From contig NC_067208.1 of the NCBI RefSeq assembly GCF_026262505.1, forward strand, positions 18,485,962-18,549,961: a DNA stretch of 64,000 nt, in the 5' to 3' direction. Numbering within the stretch: position 1 is the first letter of the stretch; every line of letters begins with the position of its first letter. Shown here piece by piece: positions 49,791 to 59,010 of the stretch. A program made the position numbers and the translations under genes. Under the pieces are notes generated by a model, which had not been told where the DNA came from, searched no databases, and worked only from the letters and a program-made list of their open reading frames with translations. This DNA is from Trichomonas vaginalis G3. Its lineage: Eukaryota > Parabasalia > Trichomonadida > Trichomonadidae.

Positions 49791-51102
49791 ACTATGATAC
49801 TTAGAGAAAATACTTTACTTACATTATTTAAAATATTAATTTCCCTATTTAATATTTATTTATTATTTTTTGTGCTTTATATTCCCTATGGCATGTACTG
49901 AACTATTTTATAGACTCTACCGAGCTATCTCCACATATAAACATTTGACAATAACACATATATACTCTCTTCATATTCTAGTCTCATGACATATTATTGC
50001 AAAAGCTATATTTATACAGCATACCTCATAAAGTCTCATTATATCCCTATCTAAGCGTTCAAAACCTATTTTCCCCACGTAATCTGATTCTTCAGGCTCC
50101 GCTGATTCGATTTCTGCTGTCAGATCGTGAAAATATGAATCACATAACAAGATAAACACAAATCCAAAATAATAATGTTTTCTTCAAATTGACTCTTCCA
50201 CGATATTCATATATTTGTTATTAATTCCGTTTTCCCTTACAAATGTATTTAATTTTCTGAATAATACGTATTATAAAATGAATATCTCAAAAACTAAATT
50301 AAAAAATTAATACTGGGTAATAACTAGATATATTGTGACTTTTTGAATTCACACACTTTTGGAAAAAATTGAATTTTTCTAAAATGATGTTGTTTGAACA
50401 TGAACTTAAAGAGTTTTTTTACGGAAAATATCAAGTTGGGTAACTTGTGTTTATCTTGTTATGTGATTCATATTTTCACGATCTGACAGCAGAAATCGAA
50501 TCAGCGGAGCCTGAAGAATCAGATTACGTGGGGAAAATAGGTTTTGAACGCTTAGATAGGGATATAATGAGACTTTATGAGGTATGCTGTATAAATATAG
50601 CTTTTGCAATAATATGTCATGAGACTAGAATATGAAGAGAGTATATATGTGTTATTGTCAAATGTTTATATGTGGAGATAGCTCGGTAGAGTCTATAAAA
50701 TAGTTCAGTACATGCCATAGGGAATATAAAGCACAAAAAATAATAAATAAATATTAAATAGGGAAATTAATATTTTAAATAATGTAAGTAAAGTATTTTC
50801 TCTAAGTATCATAGTGGATGACAAACAAGAGTGCACAATGCACTCTTGTCGGTCAAAGTTTTGCAATCGTATTCTGATTGCAATAAATTGTCTCGTTCTG
50901 GGAGACATGCACAGGCAATGTCTCCCGGAATGACACATGCAGACCAACAAGAGTGCACAATGCACTCTTGTCGGTCAAAGTTCCGCATTCAAGTTATGAA
51001 TGCGGAACAGTATGCCATTCTGGGAGACATGCACAGGCAATGTCTCCCGGAATGACACATGCAGACCAACAAGAGTGCACAATGCACTCTTGTCGGTCAA
51101 AG
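49504..51102. repeat. Large inverted duplication centred at 50303
   Basis: The arms 49504-50162 and 50444-51102 (659 bp each) are essentially identical in inverted orientation around a 281-bp spacer. Mirror positions sum to 100606 throughout. The arms contain the innermost two array monomers plus a 370-bp unique segment. Outside these limits both sides continue as 122-bp arrays with different monomer orders, so the quasi-palindrome spans about 3.6 kb. Confidence 0.95.
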
Positions 51103-52545
51103 TTTTGCAATCGTATTCTGATTGCAATAAATTGTCTCGTTCTGGGAGACATGCACAGGCAATGTCTCCCGGAATGACACATGCAGACCAACAAGAGTGC
51201 ACAATGCACTCTTGTCGGTCAAAGTTCCGCATTCAAGTTATGAATGCGGAACAGTATGCCATTCTGGGAGACATGCACAGGCAATGTCTCCCGGAATGAC
51301 ACATGCAGACCAACAAGAGTGCACAATGCACTCTTGTCGGTCAAAGTTCCGCATTCAAGTTATGAATGCGGAACAGTATGCCATTCTGGGAGACATGCAC
51401 AGGCAATGTCTCCCGGAATGACACATGCAGACCAACAAGAGTGCACAATGCACTCTTGTCGGTCAAAGTTCCGCATTCAAGTTATGAATGCGGAACAGTA
51501 TGCCATTCTGGGAGACATGCACAGGCAATGTCTCCCGGAATGACACATGCAGACCAACAAGAGTGCACAATGCACTCTTGTCGGTCAAAGTTTTGCAATC
51601 GTATTCTGATTGCAATAAATTGTCTCGTTCTGGGAGACATGCACAGGCAATGTCTCCCGGAATGACACATGCAGACCAACAAGAGTGCACAATGCACTCT
51701 TGTCGGTCAAAGTTCCGCATTCAAGTTATGAATGCGGAACAGTATGCCATTCTGGGAGACATGCACAGGCAATGTCTCCCGGAATGACACATGCAGACCA
51801 ACAAGAGTGCACAATACACTCTTGTCGGTCAAAGTTTTGCAATCGTATTCTGATTGCAATAAATTGTCTCGTTCTGGGAGACATGCACAGGCAATGTCTC
51901 CCGGAATGACACATGCAGACCAACAAGAGTGCACAATGCACTCTTGTCGGTCAAAGTTCCGCATTCAAGTTATGAATGCGGAACAGTATGCCATTCTGGG
52001 AGACATGCACAGGCAATGTCTCCCGGAATGACACATGCAGACCAACAAGAGTGCACAATGCACTCTTGTCGGTCAAAGTTTTGCAATCGTATTCTGATTG
52101 CAATAAATTGTCTCGTTCTGGGAGACATGCACAGGCAATGTCTCCCGGAATGACACATGCAGACCAACAAGAGTGCACAATGCACTCTTGTCGGTCAAAG
52201 TTCCGCATTCAAGTTATGAATGCGGAACAGTATGCCATTCTGGGAGACATGCACAGGCAATGTCTCCCGGAATGACACATGCAGACCAACAAGAGTGCAC
52301 AATGCACTCTTGTCGGTCAAAGTTTTGCAATCGTATTCTGATTGCAATAAATTGTCTCATTCTGGGAGACATGCACAGGCAATGTCTCCCGGAATGACAC
52401 ATGCAGACCAACAAGAGTGCACAATGCACTCTTGTCGGTCAAAGTTCCGCATTCAAGTTATGAATGCGGAACAGTATGCCATTCTGGGAGACATGCACAG
52501 GCAATGTCTCCCGGAATGACACATGCAGACCAACAAGAGTGAACA
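50822..52545 (+). repeat. 122-bp hairpin array, right block (14 units)
   Basis: Fourteen monomers, spacing 122 bp almost without exception, same three-hairpin design as the left block. The order of the variable hairpin is Q P Q P P P Q P Q P Q P Q P, so P and Q alternate except for one run of three P. Monomers of one type differ at very few positions. The array ends at 52545 in a degenerate last unit. Confidence 0.95.
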
Positions 52546-53925
52546 ATCCGCTTTCTCCTTTGAAATCCAACATTCTAATCACATCTACATTAATAAATTG
52601 TTATAAAATACTAATCAAAGATCCAATACAATTCTACTATCTTATTCACACATTACCAATGTTAACACCTCTTATAACTTAAATTATTTCATAAAATTTG
52701 TTTTTATATCTTATTATTTTCTCATAATGCTTCTAATACATCTCTAATTTCTTACATTCAAACACCAATATCGTCATACTATCATAAGCACTTAATTTTT
52801 TCAAAATTTTAGACTTAAATTTGAGCTACATTTTCATCATCATTTTTAGCCTTAAGCTTCTATAAGGTTATAATACATTATCGTAATATTCTAATATTTA
52901 TGATTCTTACTACTCAATTCAATATAATCATATAAGTCACTCATAATCAGGAGCATAATTTAAAAATCTATAGCTCATATTTTGACAATTATATATATAG
53001 ATGATGCATATTGCAATTCCGGTTTCAACACGATCAAATGTCAAACCATGATAAAATATATATCAATTTACAAAATATCGATTAACATTAGAATCCATAT
53101 CTAATTCCATCAATGCACAAGTTGTAAATGCTTAATTCATCTTTGAGAAACGTGAATAGCACAATTTTATAAGATTATTTGTTGAATATTTAAAATATAA
53201 GCCAAATCGAATCTGCTGTATATTACTTTAGTTATCCATTGAATGTTAAATGTGTTCATAAATATTTGAGTCAGATATCGCATTTTCTAATTTCAAAATT
53301 TATCTCATGAAGTTAGAATTTATTTGATCATACAACATCATATTAGTCAAACTAGAGTTCAATCGCGATTCCAAAATGGAACAATTGCTTGTTTTATCAA
53401 AATGTTAAAATATTAATCTAAAAAACTTAATATCTAACCAAAACATTCTAGAAATATCATATACAGGTATATGCAATCTAAATGCACACGAAATACTGAA
53501 AATTAAAAAGAATATTTATGAGATTATTAAATCTTATGCATTTCAATGAAGAGTCGATAATTATCATCTCTATAGGTTATATATCAACATATGAGTTTTT
53601 GGATTGACCACTACTATACTAATGTGATCAAATTAATCTGATTTCTTGAATTTTCATTTGAAGCATTCGCAGTAGTAGGAGTACCTTCATATATTAACAT
53701 ATTAAAAAATTGCGCCCAGATTCGCAGTTTAATCATGATTTTAAGATTGCATTAGATTTCGAAATGCAGAAAAAAATCACTTTAGATTCCCTTCAAACTC
53801 TAAGCATAAGCATGTCTCTATATGAGGAAACTATTTGAGCTATTCATTTGGCGGCCCAAAAACTCATGTTGCCTGAGCGCAGAAAATACCAATTTTTGGA
53901 CCCTGGGTAGGGGGTCATGCATGTT
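52546..53925. other. Non-coding AT-rich right part of the block
   Basis: No gene and no repeat seen over about 1.4 kb, up to the right inverted repeat at 53926. Confidence 0.5.
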
Positions 53926-54090
53926 TTCTAAATGTTGGAAAAGTAGGGTATTACTATAGTATCACAATTATTTTTATGCAGGATTAAACGTTAAAATCTT
54001 AGTATATTTATATCAATTATACATCCAAGATGTCATTTTTTTGGGGATAACAAGTATTGGTTTATCAGAACCATCATTAGAGTTCTGTAA

Positions 54091-54312
54091 GTCATAAGTA
54101 CAATATCTATTCAGTCTAGCTACTAGCATACAGTAGCAAGATTGAATAGATATTGTACTTATGGCCATAATAGATTATCGGAATTGCTCTCTTGCGCTAT
54201 AATAAACTACTTCTCCCCGATCCCAGCAAAGTTTCATGGGTGCTTGTGTGCTATGATTTGGCAAAGTCCTTCCGAAGTCTCTCTTTCGATTAGAGACTTC
54301 AGAAGGACCTTG
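54091..54312. repeat. Two stem-loops downstream of the block
   Basis: First: CATAAGTACAATATCTATTC starting near 54091 pairs with GAATAGATATTGTACTTATG ending at about 54163, with a partly paired interior. Second: arms 54262-54282 and 54292-54312 (CAAAGTCCTTCCGAAGTCTCT type), 21 bp with a few mismatches around a 9-base loop. Arm and loop sizes match the hairpins of the 59.4-60.7 kb array. Confidence 0.75.
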
Positions 54313-54869
54313 TCTTAAAGAACTCTTACTATATTTAAATAGTCAGAGGAGTTATTTCACTATTAAGACATATATTATCCAAGGTCCCTCATTTAATTAT
54401 CTGTTATTCATTAATTAGCGCATTTGTCTTTCGATCAGAAAGTAAATATTTCTCTTCAATAATATTATAGAAGTTATAGAAAAAGATGTAATGATCTAGA
54501 TATTTACATAGATTTACATAATAAGTCAATTATTTCTTTACAAATATAAACAAATAATAAGTTTAAGAAGTATTGGACAATCCGTATGATTTGAAACTTT
54601 TCTTTCAAGCACAAGTTAAAATTAATTAAGGAAATCTCCTTTGTCTATTAAATTTTAGTGTAAAATTTTGTGTTATTCTTTTGAATGGGAATTAATTGAA
54701 AGAATTTCGATCTTTGGGAATTATCTGATTATTTTTTGAGTTAGTTGTATATAATTTCTACTTGGTATAAAAATTTTAACTTGAAAATTCATGAAAACTA
54801 AATCTTATGCTTGAAATGAGGCGATACTTTCTGGAATATAAGTCTTGTACAAAAATTGCAATTTTTTTT
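54313..54869. other. Intergenic, no gene seen
   Basis: AT-rich. Weak inverted similarity of TGTCTTAA near 54311 and TTAAGACA near 54364 may be a third, poorer hairpin. Confidence 0.4.
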
Positions 54870-55256
54870 TTATAATTTTGGTTTCTTTATTTTGATTCCC
54901 CAAATTATAAAAACAACACTTATATCATCATTTTCATAGTTAACAACACTCATGCCATCATTCATAGGATCCCAAAAGTTATTACTAAAAATGTCAATTG
55001 GGCCTGCTCGTTTTGGCGTTATTGTACAGTGAGTTACATATTTAAAGTCTCCTTTTCCATCTGGAGCAATTTTTGTAAGAATATCGCTTGTTAACGAAGT
55101 AATTATTCGATCTTTTTTGAGGTTTTCATATTTAAGGTCTTTAAATGCCTTTTCGACTTCTTCAAGGCATACTGATCTAATTAATTCCGCATCAAAATCC
55201 TCTAATGGAAAGACAGGAAGAAGGTCTGGTTCATAAGGATCTTCTTCAGTACTCAT
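54870..55256 (-). CDS. Tctex1-type dynein light chain
   Basis: 128 residues from the ATG at 55254-55256 (MSTEEDPYEPD). The start is chosen because TCATTTTGCCATAATG places a good TCA initiator 13 bases upstream, whereas the longer frame's ATG lies before it. The domain pattern is that of Tctex1: EEVEKAFKDLKYENLKKDRI, TSLTSDILTKIAPDGKGDFK, KYVTHCTITPKRAGPIDI, NNFWDPMNDGMSVVNYEND and a closing beta strand. It should be a light chain of axonemal or cytoplasmic dynein, fitting a flagellate. Confidence 0.9.
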   Translation of the reverse strand: MSTEEDPYEPDLLPVFPLEDFDAELIRSVCLEEVEKAFKDLKYENLKKDRIITSLTSDILTKIAPDGKGDFKYVTHCTITPKRAGPIDIFSNNFWDPMNDGMSVVNYENDDISVVFIIWGIKIKKPKL

Positions 55257-55576
55257 TATGGCAAAATGACTTCGAAAACAATCCATTCATCATCTTTTTC
55301 TATTATGAATTTAAACAAATATACACAAAGTTCGGTTTTGATGCATTTTCTGCAAAATAATTTTAATATTTTTTAAAACATAAGAAACGAAGGTGAAAAA
55401 CTATTTTGCTGCCTTTTATTATTGTCTTGGGTGTGTAAATTTTTTTTTAATCGCATAAATTAAATTTTGTTCAAAATTTGAACTAAATTAGAAAATTAAC
55501 AGATTTAAAGAATAGTTTAGAATAGTATTAAATGAAACAAGTGATAAACATGTACAGATAATAATAAATAATGAAA

Positions 55577-56554
55577 TTAGTTAAATTGATCAAATTTTTC
55601 AGGATCAGCAATGACGTAGGATGTATCACCGAGGGTTCTTGAACAGAAGATCCTTGAAATAAGGATCATAATTGAGAAGAAGAACATCAATCCACCAAAA
55701 ACCAAATAACTATAAGGATAAATCATATTCTTGCCTCCAAATGGAGAGAGTGTTGTAAGTAAAATATATTTCTTACCATAGAAGGTTTCGATTGGATAAT
55801 TATTTGTAATATTCAAATAATAAGTTCCAGCAGCAATAGATGGATTACTAACTCTAGAGTATGGCTTAACGAATGTTGGTAATGATGCTGTTCTCATCCA
55901 AACAATGAAATGTTCATTTCGTTGGCCATTTGGAAATCCTGTCTCATTCATAGCTTCTAACCATGCAATTCCTTCCGTATAATTAGATGATATCTTTCTA
56001 AATAATTTTTCTCTGTCTGATCTCCATGAAATACCTGCATCAAGAAGAGTAATCGAATTATCAACAAATTGATAAGTATCGTTGAAGAAAGACAAGGCAA
56101 TGGCTCCGCATGGGAGGTATAAGTCTTTTGGATCAGATGATCCACCTCGGGATGTCCAAACATCGCATTCAGATTTAAGTGTATTGTAACCGACATATTC
56201 TCCACGAAGCTGAGCTGGAGAGCGAGAGTACATATATCTTCTGTGGTTTTGGTAGAAATTTGTCAATTTGTAGAAAAGCCAAATATCATTTCCTTTCATT
56301 GCCTTTGGAACGGTGATTGGAACAATTGTATCAGTACCATTCATAAGGTCGTCGTATCTTACTTCAACATCGACTTGCTTTTGGAAAGTAAGGTAAAGAT
56401 AAATTCCAAAACCGGAAAAAATTATTCCGAGAACGAATAAACAGCTAACAACAACAGCTGGCGTAAACAATGGTCTCCAGGCATCAATCCTCTGTTGAGA
56501 GAATGCTGTCTGTGTGGGCAGTTGATTCGGATCGGAATTTGGATTAGAAAACAT
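55577..56554 (-). CDS. CDC50/LEM3-family flippase subunit
   Basis: 325 residues. RIDAWRPLFTPAVVVSCLFV starts the first membrane helix (about 31-55), and PYSYLVFGGLMFFFSIMILI the second (about 283-305). The large extracytoplasmic loop has the family marks: VRYDDL, FYKLTNFYQNHRRYMYSRSP, QLRGEY, CDVW and LPCGAIALSFFNDTY with paired Cys, and TFYGKKYILLTT near the end. It is the beta subunit needed for exit from the ER and activity of P4-ATPase phospholipid flippases. Start preceded by TCAATTTAATTTTTTAATG. Confidence 0.95.
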   Translation of the reverse strand: MFSNPNSDPNQLPTQTAFSQQRIDAWRPLFTPAVVVSCLFVLGIIFSGFGIYLYLTFQKQVDVEVRYDDLMNGTDTIVPITVPKAMKGNDIWLFYKLTNFYQNHRRYMYSRSPAQLRGEYVGYNTLKSECDVWTSRGGSSDPKDLYLPCGAIALSFFNDTYQFVDNSITLLDAGISWRSDREKLFRKISSNYTEGIAWLEAMNETGFPNGQRNEHFIVWMRTASLPTFVKPYSRVSNPSIAAGTYYLNITNNYPIETFYGKKYILLTTLSPFGGKNMIYPYSYLVFGGLMFFFSIMILISRIFCSRTLGDTSYVIADPEKFDQFN

Positions 56555-56952
56555 TAAAAAATTAAATTGAATTGATTACGATAAAATTTGGATATCGAAG
56601 TTTATTCACGATGCTAAGGTTTCTGATTTTCTGACATATAGATAGCACATATCTAAGGTTCATAAACTCACCATTGTAGTTCGCTACTTTTCTAACAAAA
56701 TATCTCCAATTTTCCATCAGAGCATTAAATCTAGTTTCGGATTCATATTGACTTATCAGTGAATGGATGGTTTATGCCTGAAGACATTAAAATAGTTTTT
56801 ATTTAATAAAATAGATATTATTTTAAAAATTTCTAAGTATTTATCAATAAAACAGCATTAAAATGTATTTTCATATCATATCGTAGTGCAGGACATGCAT
56901 TATTCGAATAAAATTAAAATATATGAATGAACTAACTGTATTTCATTTCTTT
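56555..56952. other. Intergenic, no feature seen
   Basis: AT-rich, about 400 bases, promoter region of the CDC50-like gene. Confidence 0.5.
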
Positions 56953-57168
56953 TCATTCAGGATTAGGTGGAGGAACTGCTACTTTTTGAAGATTACCGAA
57001 ATACTCTGCGGCAAATTCTTTTGGATTTTCTGGTTTGTCCATAAGAAGATTTGCCATGAAATCTTTGAGAATTGTTCTGATTTCTGGATGTTCGCGAACA
57101 TATGTTCTAAGATCATCACGCTGACTCTGAGAGAGATCAGCTGTGGCGGACTGAATCATTGGATCCAT
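56953..57168 (-). CDS. Small RIIa-type dimerisation domain protein
   Basis: 71 residues. ILKDFMANLLMDKPENPKEF followed by AAEYFGNLQ matches the helix-turn-helix dimerisation/docking domain of PKA regulatory subunits and of axonemal proteins (pattern L-x-F-x-x-x-L-x-x-x-P-x-D/N-x-x-E-F-A-x-x-Y-F). No cyclic-nucleotide domain follows, so it is a stand-alone docking protein as in radial-spoke or RIIAD1-like proteins. The N-terminus (DLSQSQRDDLRTYVREHPEI) is one more helix. Confidence 0.75.
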   Translation of the reverse strand: MDPMIQSATADLSQSQRDDLRTYVREHPEIRTILKDFMANLLMDKPENPKEFAAEYFGNLQKVAVPPPNPE

Positions 57169-57189
57169 TTTTTTTCTGAGAATTTTTGA

Positions 57190-57711
57190 AAACGTATTTC
57201 TTTCTTTTATCGGCGTGTATCATTTAATAAATATGGTGAGAAACATCTCCATCTTGTTTTGAAAATAGGACTCTATTAATTTTTAAAAATTTCATTTAAA
57301 ATTGATTTTTTTTTTCTCAATTTGAAATTTACAAATTTCCGATGATAGCCAAATTGAGAAAGCAACCTTACGTATTACCAATGATAGCCAAAGTACTATT
57401 TTGGCATAATCAAACGATTATGTGAAGCCAATCCTTAATTTGAACCAGAAATAATTATTTATCACTAACAATGGCTGGTTACCTATATAAAATTATATAC
57501 TATATTTGATAGTAAAATATTTGTGATTTATAATTTTGGAAATTATCCCTCTTTTCTATATCATTGAAAAATAATTATTTGATTCGCTGTAGAATTGACA
57601 TACCTTAGTAGAAAAATTATAGAATAACAAAAATGAAAAGACTTCAGTAATTTAGAACACAATTAAAATGGTTTTTTTTGCTTTAAATTTTAAATTTTTC
57701 CTAAATGTTAG
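57190..57711. other. Intergenic, no gene seen
   Basis: AT-rich; a short direct repeat ATGATAGCCAAA at 57342 and 57379. Confidence 0.5.
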
Positions 57712-57781
57712 TCACCGTTATGGTTTTTTCTTTGGGGGGCGAGCTTGCGAGCCCCAAAAAAAAAAAAAACCGTAACGGTGA
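57712..57781. repeat. Palindrome with G-tract centre
   Basis: TCACCGTTATGGTTTTTT at 57712 is mirrored by AAAAAACCGTAACGGTGA ending at 57781, with a GGGGGGC-GAGCTTGCGA-GCCCC centre. Built like the palindrome at 17412-17474. Confidence 0.8.
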
Positions 57782-57795
57782 GCTCACATTTCGGC

Positions 57796-58301
57796 ATAGT
57801 TTAAGTCTAGGTTTTGCATTTTAAAATGTTTGTTACCTTATCTTCTTTCAAAAAGTGGCAAAAATTTGTTTGAAATTTGAAAAAGATATTTTTATTTGCA
57901 TAAATGACATTCAACTAAGCTGTAGCATGATTCTTTTGCATGCTCTAGTTTTTTTCTCAGTTCAATCTCCTTCCATACTCTTGCTTTTACCAGTAAGATC
58001 GCACCAAAATTCTCAAAAATTAAGATCTCCAAATTTTATGTCCAACTCCAATTATCAAACGCCCTCATTAACGCCACTCATAGCTATCTTTCATGCATGA
58101 GAAATCGTTATGAGAAGATTTTTTACGGCTAATTATCTGATTCAATTCAGATCAATACTCAAAGCCCCATTATTTATTTATAAATCCTTGTTTGTCGCCT
58201 ATGCGAATAAAAATTCTTTTTATATTTTAAACATTTTTTTTTTCACTTTGGAAGGAGAAAGGTGACTAACATTTTAAAAATGCAAAAACCGACTAAACTA
58301 T
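57796..58301. repeat. 506-bp block with about 45-bp imperfect inverted ends
   Basis: The left arm 57796-57840 (ATAGTTTAAGTC then TTTTGCATTTTAAAATG) and the right arm about 58256-58301 are inverted copies at roughly 80% identity. The interior has only an 81-codon frame without recognisable features. MITE-like. Confidence 0.5.
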
Positions 58302-59010
58302 TCAAAAATTTTAACCTCATTTTTACAAAAAAAATCGAGAATTGAATAAAACGTTATCATTTTCCAGAAAATTGCATAGGCTTTTTTAAAAAGGAAAAAA
58401 ATTTGGAGAAATTCACCAAGGAGAACTTCAGTCTAGGAGTCCAAAGCAATTGCTGTCACTCAAAAAAGCCTTGAAAATTTTAAATATTGATATCGATTTT
58501 CATCAATCACTTAATGTCGCTTGTTTGCAGTCGATGTTATCACATGTTATTAAATTCTAATATATTTGAACACACTGCAAATCGTTTTCGAAACTTATCA
58601 AAATTTCGCGCAATCTAACAATACTCGAACTATCATACACAGTTGCTATTACCGCATTCTCATTTTAAGAAGAAACGATTATTAAAATATAAGATCTAAC
58701 GATTAATTTACCCGATTCGAAAAATATTTTTAATATTAAATCCTTATTTGTGAATGTTTTATACAAAGATATAGAAAGAAAAAGGGGTAAAGTGTTACGT
58801 CACAAAAATACCTGAAAGCACTCTAATCAATAAACAATTTACTTTTTTAGCATCGAATTTTGCTCTTCTTGAGCATATTTTTCGTTTAATTTTCATAATA
58901 CGATAAAATATATGCGTTATCAAGTAAAATATGTATATTTTAGAAGATCATAATATATCTCGAAATCAAACGAAAGCCATTCTATGAATCCATACACTAT
59001 TACTATACTT
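58302..59010. other. Intergenic, no gene seen
   Basis: AT-rich sequence up to the left inverted repeat of the hairpin-array block. Confidence 0.5.

Larger units (their letters stand above)
46359..53948. mobile_element. 7.6-kb non-coding block bounded by 23-bp inverted repeats
   Basis: The left end 46359-46381 (CCCTACTTTCCCAACATTTA plus GAA) and the right end 53926-53948 are inverted copies with one mismatch. Each abuts TA (46357-46358, 53949-53950), as in Tc1/mariner-type insertions and with the same CCC start as the 1,270-bp element at 24388. Between them there is no credible gene, only AT-rich sequence and four hairpin-bearing tandem arrays. This could be a giant non-autonomous element, or an older short element split by later expansion of the arrays. 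Chance pairing of the ends is possible but unlikely at 22 of 23 positions plus TA. Confidence 0.5.

Noticed and set aside
49971-50159. 62-codon frame present on both arms of the inverted duplication
   Set aside because: It is conserved only because the arms are identical; the diverged copy at 48595-48705 does not keep the frame.
48920-52545. CRISPR array
   Set aside because: Monomers are 122 bp, spacers are not unique, and the genome is eukaryotic; the regular repeats are a hairpin-bearing satellite.
49018-52682. Many open frames of 60-240 codons with MRNSMPFWETCTGN-type peptides on both strands
   Set aside because: They are translations of the 122-bp repeat, occur in several frames and both strands, and have no start or context of a gene.
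57855-58100. 81-codon frame inside the inverted-repeat block
   Set aside because: No domain, no initiator, AT-rich composition expected by chance.
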